A DNA stretch of 64,000 nt, taken from Acuticoccus sp. I52.16.1 (GTDB lineage Bacteria; Pseudomonadota; Alphaproteobacteria; Rhizobiales; Amorphaceae). Position 1 is the stretch's first letter, and the number at the start of each line of letters is the position of its first letter. A program made the position numbers and the translations under genes. The stretch is from positions 5,015,219 to 5,079,218 of the forward strand of contig NZ_CP094828.1 in the NCBI RefSeq assembly GCF_022865125.1, given 5' to 3'. This document shows positions 1-9,179 of this stretch, piece by piece. The notes below the pieces were generated by a model. That model ran no database searches. It saw only the letters and a list, made by a program, of their open reading frames with translations, and was not told the DNA's origin.

Positions 1-1
1 G

Positions 2-346
2 GCGGCGCGTGTCTTCTCCACCGTCAACGCCTTCCACGCCCGCGTCGCCGGCGGCCTCGCCGAGACGCCCGTCGGCCGCGTTCCCGTGGGCCAGCGGGCC
101 GATGGCGAGGCGCTGACCATCGCCTTCCGCCCCGAGGCGATCCGGGTGTTCCCGACCGACCGCGAGGCGGGGGTGGAGGTCGCGGTCGAGCGGCGGCGCT
201 TCTTCGGAACGCACGTCGAGCTGACGGCGCGGGTGGGCGGCGTCGCCCTGGCGCTCCAGTCCGATCCCTACCAGGTACCGCACGCCGACACGGTGCGCCT
301 GGTGCCGGATCTGCGGCAAGCCATTGTGCTTGAAGGTCATCAATGA
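2..346 (+). CDS. ABC transporter ATP-binding protein, C-terminal fragment (TOBE domain)
   Basis: The window opens inside this gene; the frame is open from base 2 to the TGA at 344-346 and gives the last 114 residues. The fragment resembles the C-terminal regulatory part of MalK/PotA/FbpC-type importer ATPases: a TOBE-like beta segment with the FRPEAIRV strand (the R-P-E motif common in this family), followed by a second beta-rich stretch ending in DTVRLVPD. The nucleotide-binding domain lies outside the window, so the substrate (polyamine, iron, sugar or glycerol phosphate) cannot be told. The gene ends 182 bases before tatA; that gap shows no clear terminator or ORF. Confidence 0.7.
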   Translation, partial: AARVFSTVNAFHARVAGGLAETPVGRVPVGQRADGEALTIAFRPEAIRVFPTDREAGVEVAVERRRFFGTHVELTARVGGVALALQSDPYQVPHADTVRLVPDLRQAIVLEGHQ

Positions 347-528
347 ATGGTGGCAAGGTCCTTCACGGCGCGCTATAGGTGCCGTTCGGCGAAGTCGCCG
401 GTGCGCGGATCGTTGGCCATCGAGGGGTGGTGACCTGCCGCGGTGCGCCGATGGCCGACAAGCCCTACGTTTTGGTGACGGTGCGTCAGTCCGCGACCGC
501 GGCGCGGCGAACACAAGGGAAATGACCC

Positions 529-741
529 ATGGGTATCAGTGTTTGGCAGGTTCTCATCATCGGCATCGTGCTCATCCTGCTGTTTGGGCGCGGCAAGATT
601 TCCGACCTGATGGGCGATGTTGCCAAGGGGATCAAGAGCTTCAAGAAGGGCATGGCCGAGGATGAGGACGATGCTCGCACCATCGATCATTCCCCGTCGT
701 CGACCGTGAATGCCAAAGAGCAAGAGCGGCACAACGCCTGA
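529..741 (+). CDS. tatA: Sec-independent protein translocase subunit TatA
   Basis: TatA is the oligomerising subunit of the twin-arginine translocase, which exports folded, often cofactor-bearing proteins across the inner membrane. The 70-residue product has the expected plan: a membrane helix at about residues 4-20, the hinge FGRGKI, an amphipathic helix with [14 protein letters not shown], and a short charged tail. Length and sequence are typical of alphaproteobacteria. The ATG at 529 follows AAGGGAAATGACCC, which holds a usable ribosome site. It is the first gene of tatABC; 14 bases separate it from tatB. In many relatives scpAB lies upstream, but here the neighbour is an ABC-transporter gene. 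Confidence 0.96.
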   Translation: MGISVWQVLIIGIVLILLFGRGKISDLMGDVAKGIKSFKKGMAEDEDDARTIDHSPSSTVNAKEQERHNA

Positions 742-755
742 GCATCAGTTGAACC

Positions 756-1247
756 GTGTTTGATGTTGCCTGGACTGAGATCCTCGTTGTCGCGGTGATC
801 GCGATCATCGTCGTGGGTCCGAAGGAACTGCCGGCGATGTTGCGGGCATTCGGCAAGACCTTCGGCCAGGTCCGTCGAACCGCCCGCGAATTCCAATCCA
901 CCTTCAACGACGCGCTGCGTGAAGCCGAGCGTCAGGCCAATCTGGACGAGGTCCGCAAGGACATCGACAGCGTGCGCTCGATGGACCCCACCAAGTCGCT
1001 GCGCAAAGGTCTCGACGAGACCAAGCGCCAGCTCTCGGGGAAGATCGACGATGCCGCACCGCCCAAGCCCGACGTCGTGCCGTTGAAGACCGAATCGGGG
1101 GCCGCCGCATCCGGCGAGGCCACCGCGCCGCCGCCGGCCGTCCCCCCGGCGGCCGAGGCCGAGACGCCGGCCGCCGGCGACAGTGTGTCCGAGGGTGCGG
1201 GCGAGGGCGAGACCCGCCGCGCCGCCGCAGCAGGGAGCGAGCGTTGA
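756..1247 (+). CDS. tatB: Sec-independent protein translocase subunit TatB
   Basis: TatB works with TatC in recognising twin-arginine signal peptides. The 163-residue protein begins at a GTG (756) with MFDVAWTEILVVAVIAIIVV, a membrane helix, followed by the conserved GPKELP motif and a long amphipathic helix (about residues 26-70). The last 60 residues are rich in Pro, Ala and Glu and look disordered, which is common in alphaproteobacterial TatB. The TGA at 1245-1247 overlaps the TTG start of tatC, so the two are probably translationally coupled. Confidence 0.95.
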   Translation: MFDVAWTEILVVAVIAIIVVGPKELPAMLRAFGKTFGQVRRTAREFQSTFNDALREAERQANLDEVRKDIDSVRSMDPTKSLRKGLDETKRQLSGKIDDAAPPKPDVVPLKTESGAAASGEATAPPPAVPPAAEAETPAAGDSVSEGAGEGETRRAAAAGSER

Positions 1248-2041
1248 GCCACGATGACATCGAGGCGTCGAAGGCTCCTCTGATCGACCACCTGATCGAG
1301 CTGCGCTCGCGGCTTATCAAATCGGTGATCGCCATCGGCATCGCCTTCGTCGTCTGCTTCTACTTCGCGAACGACATCTTCAACATCCTCGTGTGGCCGT
1401 TCGAGCGGGCGGCCGGGGCCGAGCGCCAGATCCGTCTGATCTACACCGCGCCGCAGGAGTACTTCTTCACCCAGCTTCAGCTCGCCCTCTTCGGCGCGCT
1501 GTTCCTGGCGTTCCCGGTGGTCGCCTCGCAGATCTACATGTTCGTCGCGCCCGGCCTCTACCACAACGAGCGCGGCGCCTTCCGGCCCTTCCTGGTCGCG
1601 ACGCCGATCCTGTTCGCGGCGGGGGCGGCGCTGGTCTACTTCGTCATCATGCCGCTGGCGATGAGCTTCTTCCTGTCGATGGAGCAGCCCGGTGGCGGGG
1701 CGGGCACCGCCTCGATCGAGATGCTGCCGCAGACCTCGCGCTATCTCGGGCTCATCATGCTCCTGATCTTCGCGTTCGGCATCGTCTTCCAGACGCCGGT
1801 GATCCTGACGCTGCTGGGCCGGGCCGGGCTCGTCTCCGCTCACGACCTGCGCAAGAAGCGCAAGTACGCCATCGTCGTGGTGTTCATCCTCGCCGCGGTG
1901 CTGACGCCGCCGGACCCGGTCAGCCAGATCGGCCTCGCGGTGCCGGGGCTGCTGCTCTACGAGATCTCGATCCTGTGCGTGCGGCGGATCGAGAAGAACC
2001 GCGCCAAGCGAGAGGCCGCGGAGGCCGCGTCGGCGACCTGA
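1244..2041 (+). CDS. tatC: Sec-independent protein translocase subunit TatC
   Basis: TatC is the polytopic core of the Tat receptor complex. The 265-residue sequence opens with the conserved LIDHLIELRSRL segment and shows about six membrane spans, with APQEYF in the first periplasmic region, which is characteristic of the family. The start is an uncommon TTG at 1244, embedded in TTGA where it overlaps the tatB stop codon by four bases. No other start is possible without losing the conserved N-terminus, so its low initiation strength is probably offset by coupling to tatB. A 7-bp GC hairpin follows the stop codon. Confidence 0.96.
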   Translation: MSHDDIEASKAPLIDHLIELRSRLIKSVIAIGIAFVVCFYFANDIFNILVWPFERAAGAERQIRLIYTAPQEYFFTQLQLALFGALFLAFPVVASQIYMFVAPGLYHNERGAFRPFLVATPILFAAGAALVYFVIMPLAMSFFLSMEQPGGGAGTASIEMLPQTSRYLGLIMLLIFAFGIVFQTPVILTLLGRAGLVSAHDLRKKRKYAIVVVFILAAVLTPPDPVSQIGLAVPGLLLYEISILCVRRIEKNRAKREAAEAASAT

Positions 2042-2071
2042 GCCGGCGGCGGGCCGCGACCCGTCCGCGCG

Positions 2072-2096
2072 GGCCCCGATCCTCTCGGCCGGGGCC
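2072..2096. terminator. GC-rich hairpin between tatC and bcp
   Basis: GGCCCCG (2072-2078) can pair with CGGGGCC (2090-2096) around an 11-base loop. It lies in the gap between the convergent tatC and bcp genes, where a shared terminator would be expected. There is no T-run on either side, so this is only a weak candidate. Confidence 0.3.
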
Positions 2097-2122
2097 TGCC
2101 GCGGGCCGCAGCGGGCGCGGTG

Positions 2123-2596
2123 TCAGAGCGCCTGCGCCGCCTTCAGCACCGCCTCGGCATGGCCCGGCACCTTCACCTTGCGCCAGGCCTTGGCCACGCT
2201 GCCGTCCTTGTCGATCAGGAAGGTCGAGCGGTCGACGCCCATATATTTCCGCCCGTACATCGACTTTTCGACCCACACGCCGAACGCCTCGGCGACGGTC
2301 TTGTCCACGTCCGCGGCGAGCGGAAAGGTCAGCTCGTGCTTGGCCTTGAACTTGTCGTGGCTGGCGACCGGGTCCGGCGAGATGCCGATCAGGCCCACGC
2401 CCGCGGCCTCGAAGGCCCCGGACAGCGCGTTGAACTCGATCGCTTCCTTCGTACACCCGGACGTATTGTCCTTGGGGTAGAAGTAGACGACCACCGGCCG
2501 GCCACGATAAGCCGTCAGCGAAATTTCGCTTCCGTTATCGCCAGGAAGGGTGAAATTGGGCGCGGGGGCGCCTTCGTCGATCGCGGTCATGGGCAT
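2123..2596 (-). CDS. bcp: Peroxiredoxin, Bcp/PrxQ family
   Basis: Thiol peroxidase that reduces hydrogen peroxide and organic hydroperoxides in the cytoplasm. The 157-residue protein has the AhpC/TSA fold signature: PNFTLPGDNG near the N-terminus and the peroxidatic site FYPKDNTSGCTKEAIEF with Cys48. This is the only cysteine in the protein; the resolving cysteine found five residues later in E. coli Bcp is Ile here, so it should act as a one-Cys enzyme. The start is ATG 2596 (MPM); the second ATG at 2590 is also possible. AGGAG lies about 12 bases upstream. It is divergent from the AsmA-like gene, 52 bases away. Confidence 0.92.
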   Translation of the reverse strand: MPMTAIDEGAPAPNFTLPGDNGSEISLTAYRGRPVVVYFYPKDNTSGCTKEAIEFNALSGAFEAAGVGLIGISPDPVASHDKFKAKHELTFPLAADVDKTVAEAFGVWVEKSMYGRKYMGVDRSTFLIDKDGSVAKAWRKVKVPGHAEAVLKAAQAL

Positions 2597-2648
2597 CCAG
2601 TCAGTTCGCTCCTGCTGTCGTCTTAGTGTTCCATCCGAGTAAAGGTAG

Positions 2649-5600
2649 ATGCAGCTACCCGAGTTGCCCGGCGAGGTCCCCGCTATTCACCCGCGATCGA
2701 TGATGATCGGGGGTCGCGGCCGACGCATGCCTCGCGGTCGGCTGATCGCCGCCGTCCTCCTCGCGGTGGTGGTGCTGGCGGTGGTGCGCGTCACGGTGGC
2801 GCCCATCGCGCTGCCGGTGACGGGCATGCTGGAGCGCGCGGCGCGCGAGCGGATGGGCGCCGATCTCACGCTCGGCGAAATCGGCGTACGCCTGGGGCCG
2901 GGCCACCTGGAGATCGTGGCGCAGGACGTGCGGCTGCGCACGCCGGACGGGGCCTCGGCCAATGTCGACCGGATCGAGATGCGGCAAGGCTTCAACAGCC
3001 GCACGGTGGACGTCACCGGCGGCGCGCTGCGGATCGACCCGTCGGGCGGGACGGCCCCCGCCACTGTGCCCGCGCCCGGTGCGGCGCTGGCGTTGCTGGA
3101 CGACGCGCTCGCGGGGTTGCGCGGGGCGCTGGACGAGCAGGGAGTGCGGCGTGTCTCGGTGCACGACAGCCGGCTCGACCTCGTCACGCCGGGCCGCCCC
3201 ATCAACGAGGCGCGCGTCTTCCAGGACGTCTCGGCGACGGTCTCGACCGACGGTCCGCTGGTGGTGGAGGCGGCGGCGATCGGGGCCGGCGGCCCGCTGA
3301 CGCTGTCGCTCGACTACGGCCGAACCGAAGACGGGCGCACCATCGACCTCGTCGTCGACGGGCTGGTGCCGCGGGATCTGGCGCGCATCAAGCCGGTGCA
3401 GGACGGTTTCGTGCTGGCGCTCAACCTTTCCGCCGCGCTGCCGCGGGACGGGCCGCCGCAGGCCCGCGCGACGGTCGGGATCTCGGGCGGCACGCTGGTC
3501 ATCCGCACCGACCCGCCGCGCAAATTCGGCGGCGGGCGGATCGACCTCGCGCTGGCGCCGGGGGGACGCAGCATCGAGGTGCTCCCGTCGCGGTTCAACG
3601 CCGGGCTCGCCACGGTAACCATCGCCGGCACGCTGACCGCGGGCGATAACCCGGCCGATCCCTGGACCTTCGATCTCACCGCCCCTTACGCGCAGCTCCA
3701 CTCCGACGATATCGACAAGACCCCGGTGGAGCTGACCTCGGCGACGGTGCAGGGCCGGCTCGACTTCGCGCGCGGGATGATCATCGCCGACGCATTCCAC
3801 GCCCAGTCGCCACGCGCCAGCGCCGACGCGGTGTTCTCGCTCGACGTCTTCGAGGGCAAGCCCTGGCTCTCGCTGGCGGCGCGGATTGGCCAATCGTCCA
3901 TCGACGCGCTGCTGGGTGCATGGCCGGCGGTCGCCGCCTATAAGCCGCGCAAGGCCATCTCGGACGTGGTCAAGGGCGGCGTCGTGCGCCGGGGCGACAT
4001 CACCATCGCCTTCACCCCGCTGGAGATGGACCCCGACCCGCTGACCTATTCCGAGCTCGAAGGCACGCTCTCCGTCGACCTCGAGTTCCTCGACACGACG
4101 CTGACGATCCCCGAGATGCCGATCGCGATCACGCGCGGGCACGGCGCGCTGCGGATGCGCGACCGGATCCTCTCGGTGCGGCTCGACGGCGGCGAGATCA
4201 GCGCCGGCGAGTTCGGCTCGCTGAAGGTGCTGGAGGGGGCGTTCACCATCCCGGAACTCGCCGCGCGGCCGGCGATGGCGAGCATCACCGCCACCGTCGA
4301 GGGGCCGCTGTCGGCCGTGGCGGCGCTCGCCAAGCGCCTCGGCGTCAACGAGATCCAGGGGACGGAGCTGTCGCCCGGTGACGTCAACGGCACGGTCCGC
4401 GCGCGCCTCGCGATGCGCACCCCGCTGGAGGACAACGTCACCATGGACGACCGGCAGTGGTCGGTCGACGCGTCGCTGACGGACGCGGGGACGGCGGTGC
4501 CGATCGGCGGGCAGACCTTCACGGACGGCGATGTGGAGGTGCTGGTGAACTCGCGGCGTCTCGCGGCGCGCGGCAAGGCGACGATCGACGGCATCCGGAT
4601 CGACGTGAACTATACCGAGGTGTTCAGCGGCGGAAAGTCCGGCGCCGCGCGCTTCGTGCTGACCGACAAGGACCGCCGCAGCCGCGGCTTCGACACCGGC
4701 ACCATGCTGACCGGGCCGGTGGTCGTCACGGTCGAAGCGGGGGAGGAGGACGCCAAGCCGTTTTCAATCGACCTCACCAATGCGGCGATCGATCTGCCGG
4801 GCTTCACCAAGGCCAAGGGGGACGGGCTGAAGGCGAGCGGCAAGCTCACCGGCGGCGGCGCGGACGTCGCCGTCACCGACCTGCGGATGGACGGATCGGG
4901 CGCCTCGCTGGCAGGCTCGCTGACGATCGCGGACGGCGCGTTGACGCGGGCGGCGCTGACCGACGTCGCCCTCAGCCGGGGCGACAAGGCCAAGGTCGAC
5001 GTGCGCCGCGAGGGGGCGGGCTACGCGGTCGAGGTCGTCGCCTCGCTGTTCGACGCGCGCGCCCTGATCCACTCCGCGCTGGCGGACAAGGGCGACCCGG
5101 CCGATCCGAAGAAGAAACCATCCGCCACCCCGGTCGCGGCAAGGGCGACGGCCGAGCGGGTCCGCCTGTCGGAGGACACCTACGCCACGGACATCTCCCT
5201 TTCGGCCGAGCACACCGGGCGGCTGATGCAGCGTCTTTCGGTGTCGGGGCGGCTCGACGGGGTCAACGCGGGTACCTTCGCGGCGCGGCTGGCGCCGGCG
5301 GGCGGCGACATGCGGACCCTGCAGGTCGACGTCACCGAACTCGGCCGCATGCTGGGCGGCCTCGACCTCTACGAGCGCATGCGCGGCGGGCGCACGCGTC
5401 TCACCGCCCGCATGACGCCGAGCGGCGGCATGACCGGCCAGCTCATCATCGACGATTTCTCCCTCACCGACGAGACGACGCTCGAATCCATCATCCAGCG
5501 CACCCGTGAGCGGGCCAATCGCGGCGGGCGCGCGGGGTCGCCGGCGGCGCTGCGGGTGCCGGAGGGCAACGCGCTGACCTTCGACCGCCTGACGGTGGAC

Positions 5601-5918
5601 TTCGAGAAGGAGGGCGACATCGTCACCATCCGCGAGGCGGTGCTGCGCGGGCCGATGATCGGCGGCACGGCGGACGGGGTGATCGACCTGAAGAACAAGA
5701 CGATGCGGCTCAACGGCACCCTGATCCCAGCCTACGGGGTAAACAACCTCTTCGGCCGCGTTCCGGTGTTGGGGCAGATTCTGGGGGGCGGAGACCAGGG
5801 CGGCCTGATCGGCGTGACCTTCCGCTTCGCCGGGCCGCTGGAGAAGCCGCAGCTCACGCTCAACCCGCTGTCGGCGGTCGCGCCGGGCATCTTCCGCAAG
5901 ATCTTCGAGTACCGTTGA
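2649..5918 (+). CDS. AsmA-like / YhdP-type inner-membrane protein
   Basis: A 1089-residue protein with one N-terminal membrane helix (about residues 32-52) followed by a very long periplasmic region made of repeating short beta strands. The C-terminal part carries the AsmA-like signature: GPMIGGTADGVIDLKNKTM, then GVTFRFAGPLEKPQLTLNPL. Relatives in the AsmA/YhdP/TamB superfamily are thought to form hydrophobic grooves that carry phospholipid to the outer membrane; that role is inferred here from family resemblance. The ATG at 2649 has AAAGG only three bases upstream, so the in-frame ATGs at 2700 and 2703 are alternatives. It stands alone between divergent bcp and convergent tyrS. Confidence 0.82.
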   Translation: MQLPELPGEVPAIHPRSMMIGGRGRRMPRGRLIAAVLLAVVVLAVVRVTVAPIALPVTGMLERAARERMGADLTLGEIGVRLGPGHLEIVAQDVRLRTPDGASANVDRIEMRQGFNSRTVDVTGGALRIDPSGGTAPATVPAPGAALALLDDALAGLRGALDEQGVRRVSVHDSRLDLVTPGRPINEARVFQDVSATVSTDGPLVVEAAAIGAGGPLTLSLDYGRTEDGRTIDLVVDGLVPRDLARIKPVQDGFVLALNLSAALPRDGPPQARATVGISGGTLVIRTDPPRKFGGGRIDLALAPGGRSIEVLPSRFNAGLATVTIAGTLTAGDNPADPWTFDLTAPYAQLHSDDIDKTPVELTSATVQGRLDFARGMIIADAFHAQSPRASADAVFSLDVFEGKPWLSLAARIGQSSIDALLGAWPAVAAYKPRKAISDVVKGGVVRRGDITIAFTPLEMDPDPLTYSELEGTLSVDLEFLDTTLTIPEMPIAITRGHGALRMRDRILSVRLDGGEISAGEFGSLKVLEGAFTIPELAARPAMASITATVEGPLSAVAALAKRLGVNEIQGTELSPGDVNGTVRARLAMRTPLEDNVTMDDRQWSVDASLTDAGTAVPIGGQTFTDGDVEVLVNSRRLAARGKATIDGIRIDVNYTEVFSGGKSGAARFVLTDKDRRSRGFDTGTMLTGPVVVTVEAGEEDAKPFSIDLTNAAIDLPGFTKAKGDGLKASGKLTGGGADVAVTDLRMDGSGASLAGSLTIADGALTRAALTDVALSRGDKAKVDVRREGAGYAVEVVASLFDARALIHSALADKGDPADPKKKPSATPVAARATAERVRLSEDTYATDISLSAEHTGRLMQRLSVSGRLDGVNAGTFAARLAPAGGDMRTLQVDVTELGRMLGGLDLYERMRGGRTRLTARMTPSGGMTGQLIIDDFSLTDETTLESIIQRTRERANRGGRAGSPAALRVPEGNALTFDRLTVDFEKEGDIVTIREAVLRGPMIGGTADGVIDLKNKTMRLNGTLIPAYGVNNLFGRVPVLGQILGGGDQGGLIGVTFRFAGPLEKPQLTLNPLSAVAPGIFRKIFEYR

Positions 5919-5981
5919 CGCTCGCCGGCGCGGCCCTCGGGTCGCGGCGGCAGATGGGAGTGCGGGGGCCGGGCGGGAGCG

Positions 5982-7217
5982 TCAGACCGGACGCAGCAGC
6001 GCGTGCTTCTTCTTGCCCAGCGAGAGCTTGATGACACCGTCGACGACGTCCGCCGTTCCCAGCAACCGCTTGTCGTCGGTCAGCTTGTCGTCGTTGACGC
6101 GGGCGCCGCCGCCTTGGATGGCCCGCCGCGCCTCAGAGTTCGACGCTGCCAGGCCGCTGCGCACGAACGCGGCCAGCACGCCGACGCCCTCGGCCAGTTC
6201 CGCCTGCGAAACGTCCACCGTGGGCAGACCCTCGGCGATACCGCCGGCCTCGAAGGTGGTGGCGGCGGTCTCGGCCGCGCCCTCGGCGGCCTCCCGGCCA
6301 TGGACCAGCGCCGTCGCCTCGTTGGCGAGCACCTTCTTGGCTTCGTTGATCTCCGAGCCCTGGAGCGCGGCCAGACGCTCGATCTCATGAAGCGGCAACG
6401 TGGTGAAGAGCTTGAGGAAGCGCGCCACGTCCGCGTCGCCGGTGTTGCGCCAGAACTGCCAGTAGTCGTACGGGCGCAGCATGTCGGCGTTGAGCCAAAC
6501 GGCGCCGCCGGCGGTCTTGCCCATCTTGGTGCCGTCCGACTTGGTGATCAGCGGCGCGGTGACGCCGTACAGCTCCGCTCCGGTGATGCGCCGTCCGAGG
6601 TCGATCCCCGAGACGATGTTGCCCCACTGGTCCGACCCGCCCATCTGCACGACGCAGCCGTAACGGCGGTTCAGCTCGACGAAGTCGTAGGCCTGAAGGA
6701 CCATGTAGTTGAACTCCAGGAAGGTCAGCGGCTGCTCGCGATCGAGGCGCAGGCGCACCGAATCCATCGTCAGCATGCGGTTGACCGAGAAGTGGCGGCC
6801 GACGTCGCGCAGGAACGGCACATATTCCAGCCCGTCGAGCCACTCGGCGTTGTCCGCGGCGATGGCATCGGCGGTGAAATCCACGAAGCGGTTGAAGACC
6901 TTGAAGATCGAGGCCTTGTTCTCGGCGATCGTCTCGGCGGTCATCAGCTGGCGCGTGGTGTCGCGCCCGGAGGGGTCGCCGATCTTGGAGGTGCCGCCGC
7001 CCATCAAGGCGATGGGCCGGCCGCCGGTCTGCTGCAACCAATGCAGCATCATGATCTGCACCAGGTGGCCGACGTGGAGGGAAGGCGCCGTCAGGTCGAA
7101 TCCGATATAGCCGGTGACCATTGCGCCGTTGCAGAGGGAATCGAGGCCCTCCTCATCCGTGATCTGGTGGATGAAGCCGCGGGCGTGGAGCGTGTGTAGG
7201 AAATCGGAGCGTGCCAT
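5982..7217 (-). CDS. tyrS: Tyrosine--tRNA ligase
   Basis: Class I aminoacyl-tRNA synthetase that charges tRNA-Tyr. The 411-residue protein has HVGH (residues 48-51) as its HIGH motif, SDQWGN in the tyrosine-binding region, and KMGKT (231-235) as the KMSKS loop. The C-terminus is an S4 RNA-binding domain ([14 protein letters not shown]). The frame is open further upstream, but the conserved N-terminus [15 protein letters not shown] fixes the start at ATG 7217. That ATG lies back to back with the ATG of anmK, the two sharing CATG at 7215-7218. GGGA lies six bases upstream of the tyrS start, inside the anmK reading frame. Confidence 0.96.
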   Translation of the reverse strand: MARSDFLHTLHARGFIHQITDEEGLDSLCNGAMVTGYIGFDLTAPSLHVGHLVQIMMLHWLQQTGGRPIALMGGGTSKIGDPSGRDTTRQLMTAETIAENKASIFKVFNRFVDFTADAIAADNAEWLDGLEYVPFLRDVGRHFSVNRMLTMDSVRLRLDREQPLTFLEFNYMVLQAYDFVELNRRYGCVVQMGGSDQWGNIVSGIDLGRRITGAELYGVTAPLITKSDGTKMGKTAGGAVWLNADMLRPYDYWQFWRNTGDADVARFLKLFTTLPLHEIERLAALQGSEINEAKKVLANEATALVHGREAAEGAAETAATTFEAGGIAEGLPTVDVSQAELAEGVGVLAAFVRSGLAASNSEARRAIQGGGARVNDDKLTDDKRLLGTADVVDGVIKLSLGKKKHALLRPV

Positions 7218-8385
7218 GGGCGATCCCGTTACACCGAAAATCGCAGAAGGCAATGCCCTTCGCGCCCGCGCCGAGGCCGGCCCGCTGCGCGTCCTGGGTG
7301 TGATGAGCGGCACCTCGATGGACGGGGTCGACGTCAAGCTGCTGACGACCGACGGCGAGGGCGTCATCGAGCGGGGTGCGGCGCTCTCCGGCGCGATCGG
7401 CGAGGATGCGCGCGCCGTGATCCGCGCCGCCGAGCCCGACGCGCGCGCCGCTCCCCGCATCGACCATCGCACACCGGCGATCGCGGCCGCGGAAGAGCTG
7501 GTGACCACCCTCCACGCCGGCACCATCCTCGACTGGTTGCAGCAGACCGGCGAGGCGGTGGACCTCGTCGCCTGGCACGGGCAGACGATCATGCACGCGC
7601 CCGAGCGGCGGGTGACGATGCAGCTGGGGCTGGCGCAGCGCGTCGCCGACTGCACCGGCGTGCCGGTGGTGTCGGACTTTCGGCGGGCGGACGTCCTGGC
7701 CGGCGGGGAGGGGGCGCCGCTGGTCCCGGTCTACCACCGCGCGCTGGTGCGCGGCACCGGGATCGCCGAGCCGGTGGTGATGCTCAATCTCGGCGGAGTC
7801 GCCAATATCAGCTATATCGACGGCGAGACGCTGATCGCCTGCGACACCGGCCCGGCGAGCGCGCTGATCGACGATGCGATGGCCGAGGTCGGCGCCCGCT
7901 ACGACGCCGACGGCGAGACCGCCGCGCGCGGGCGCGTGGACGCGGCGGCCCTGGCGGCGCTGACGGCGCATCCCTTCTTCGACCGACCGCCACCCAAGTC
8001 CCTGGATCGCAACGCCTTCTCCGCGGCGCCGGTCGCGCACCTCGCCCACGAGGACCGCGTCGCGACGCTCACCCGCTTCACGGTCGACAGCGTCGCGCGC
8101 GCCGTCCACGCCCTGCCGAAGCGGGCGAGGACGGTGCTGGTGTTCGGCGGCGGTTCGGCCAACGTGACGATGATGGCGTGGCTGCGGCAGGCCCTCGGCG
8201 TGCCGCTGGAACACGACGCGCGGTTCGTCTCGCACCACATCGAGGCGGAGGCCTTCGCTTATCTCGGCGTGCGATCGCTGAGGGGGCTGCCGATCACCTT
8301 CCCCGGCACCACCGGCGTGGCCCAGCCGCTGACCGGCGGCCGGCTGACGATGCCACGCAGCGACGCGGAGCGCGGCGAACGCTGA
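7216..8385 (+). CDS. anmK: Anhydro-N-acetylmuramic acid kinase
   Basis: Phosphorylates and hydrates 1,6-anhydro-N-acetylmuramic acid recovered from cell-wall turnover, returning it to the amino-sugar pool. The 389-residue protein carries the family's [13 protein letters not shown] motif (residues 28-40) and further conserved segments [18 protein letters not shown] and VFGGGSAN. The ATG at 7216 is preceded by GGAG at 7206-7209 with a six-base spacer; no other in-frame start lies between it and the kinase motif. Divergent tyrS-anmK pairs are common in alphaproteobacteria, but here there is no intergenic DNA, so each promoter must lie inside the other gene. Confidence 0.95.
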   Translation: MGDPVTPKIAEGNALRARAEAGPLRVLGVMSGTSMDGVDVKLLTTDGEGVIERGAALSGAIGEDARAVIRAAEPDARAAPRIDHRTPAIAAAEELVTTLHAGTILDWLQQTGEAVDLVAWHGQTIMHAPERRVTMQLGLAQRVADCTGVPVVSDFRRADVLAGGEGAPLVPVYHRALVRGTGIAEPVVMLNLGGVANISYIDGETLIACDTGPASALIDDAMAEVGARYDADGETAARGRVDAAALAALTAHPFFDRPPPKSLDRNAFSAAPVAHLAHEDRVATLTRFTVDSVARAVHALPKRARTVLVFGGGSANVTMMAWLRQALGVPLEHDARFVSHHIEAEAFAYLGVRSLRGLPITFPGTTGVAQPLTGGRLTMPRSDAERGER

Positions 8386-8393
8386 ACGGGTGG

Positions 8394-8449
8394 GCGAGAC
8401 CGTGCGGGCGAGACGGGGTGCGCGAGACCGGGTACGCGGGACCGGGAGG
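8394..8449. repeat. Four imperfect tandem copies of a 14-bp unit
   Basis: Units begin at 8394, 8408, 8422 and 8436. The first seven bases are GCGAGAC in three copies and GCGGGAC in the fourth; the consensus is about GCGAGACCGGGTGC. It lies in the gap between convergent anmK and the alpha/beta hydrolase. The array is too short and the period too small for CRISPR; it looks like a minisatellite-type slippage product. Confidence 0.6.
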
Positions 8450-8459
8450 GCGCCGAGCC

Positions 8460-8477
8460 GGGCGGCCGGAGCCGCCC
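8460..8477. terminator. Hairpin between anmK and the hydrolase gene
   Basis: GGGCGGC (8460-8466) pairs with GCCGCCC (8471-8477) around a CGGA loop. The site lies just before the convergent hydrolase stop codon and just after the 14-bp repeats. It lacks a T-run, so a termination role rests on position and stem strength only. Confidence 0.4.
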
Positions 8478-8486
8478 GCCCGTGGA

Positions 8487-9179
8487 CTACTCGCCCGTCG
8501 TCGGGGCGGGGAGGGCTTCCGGGGTCTCCTCTGCGGGCCTGCGGCCGAGGCGCACGTCGAGGTAGTCCGAGCAGTGGCCGACCAGCTCGTCGACCTGTCC
8601 GTCGAAGAAGTGGTTGGCGCCGGGGATGATCGAGTGGGTGATCTTGATCCCCTTCTGCAGCTTCAATTTGTCCACCAGGGTTTGCGTGTCCTTGGGGATC
8701 GCCACCCGATCGCGGTCACCGTGGATGATGAGGCCGGAGGACGGGCACGGCGCCAGAAACGAGAAATCGTGCAGATTCGCCGGCGGGGCGATGGACATGA
8801 ACCCTTCGACCTCGGGCCGGCGCATCAGGAGCTGCATGCCGATCCAGGCGCCGAAGGAGAAGCCGGCGATCCAGCAGCCCTGCGCTTCGGGGTGGACGGC
8901 TTGCAGCCAGTCGAGCGCCGAGGCGGCATCGGCCAGCTCGCCGGCCCCATGGTCGAACTCGCCTTGCGAGCGGCCGACCCCGCGGAAATTGAACCGCAGA
9001 ACGGTGAAATCCCGCTCCTTGAACATGTAGAACAGGTTATAGATGATCTGGTTGTTCATCGTCCCCCCGAAGTGCGGGTGGGGGTGGAGAACAATCGCGA
9101 GCGGAGCGCGTCGGTTCGCAGAGGCCTGCAAGCGCCCCTCGAGGCGGCCGGCGGGTCCGGTAAAGATGACTTCAGGCAT
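8487..9179 (-). CDS. Alpha/beta hydrolase, conserved Rhizobiales-type family
   Basis: A 230-residue cytoplasmic serine hydrolase of unknown substrate. Visible elements are the HPHPHFGGTMNN loop (residues 32-43), RFNFRGVGRSQGEFDHG, the nucleophile elbow GFSFG with Ser108, the acidic segment HGDRDRV (about 153-159) and the catalytic GANHFF with His190. This pattern matches a small, well-conserved family in rhizobia and relatives often annotated only as alpha/beta hydrolase. The frame is open 14 residues further, but MPEVIFTGPAG (ATG 9179) matches the usual N-terminus and has GGGA about seven bases upstream. It is divergent from the first suf gene. Confidence 0.85.
   Translation of the reverse strand: MPEVIFTGPAGRLEGRLQASANRRAPLAIVLHPHPHFGGTMNNQIIYNLFYMFKERDFTVLRFNFRGVGRSQGEFDHGAGELADAASALDWLQAVHPEAQGCWIAGFSFGAWIGMQLLMRRPEVEGFMSIAPPANLHDFSFLAPCPSSGLIIHGDRDRVAIPKDTQTLVDKLKLQKGIKITHSIIPGANHFFDGQVDELVGHCSDYLDVRLGRRPAEETPEALPAPTTGE

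Noticed and set aside
5982-7655. tyrS frame open 146 residues beyond the chosen start
   Set aside because: The extra residues are antisense to anmK, low in family similarity, and the usual TyrS N-terminus begins at 7217.
8394-8449. Considered as a CRISPR array
   Set aside because: The period is 14 bases with no spacers and only four units; CRISPR repeats and spacers are each over 20 bases.
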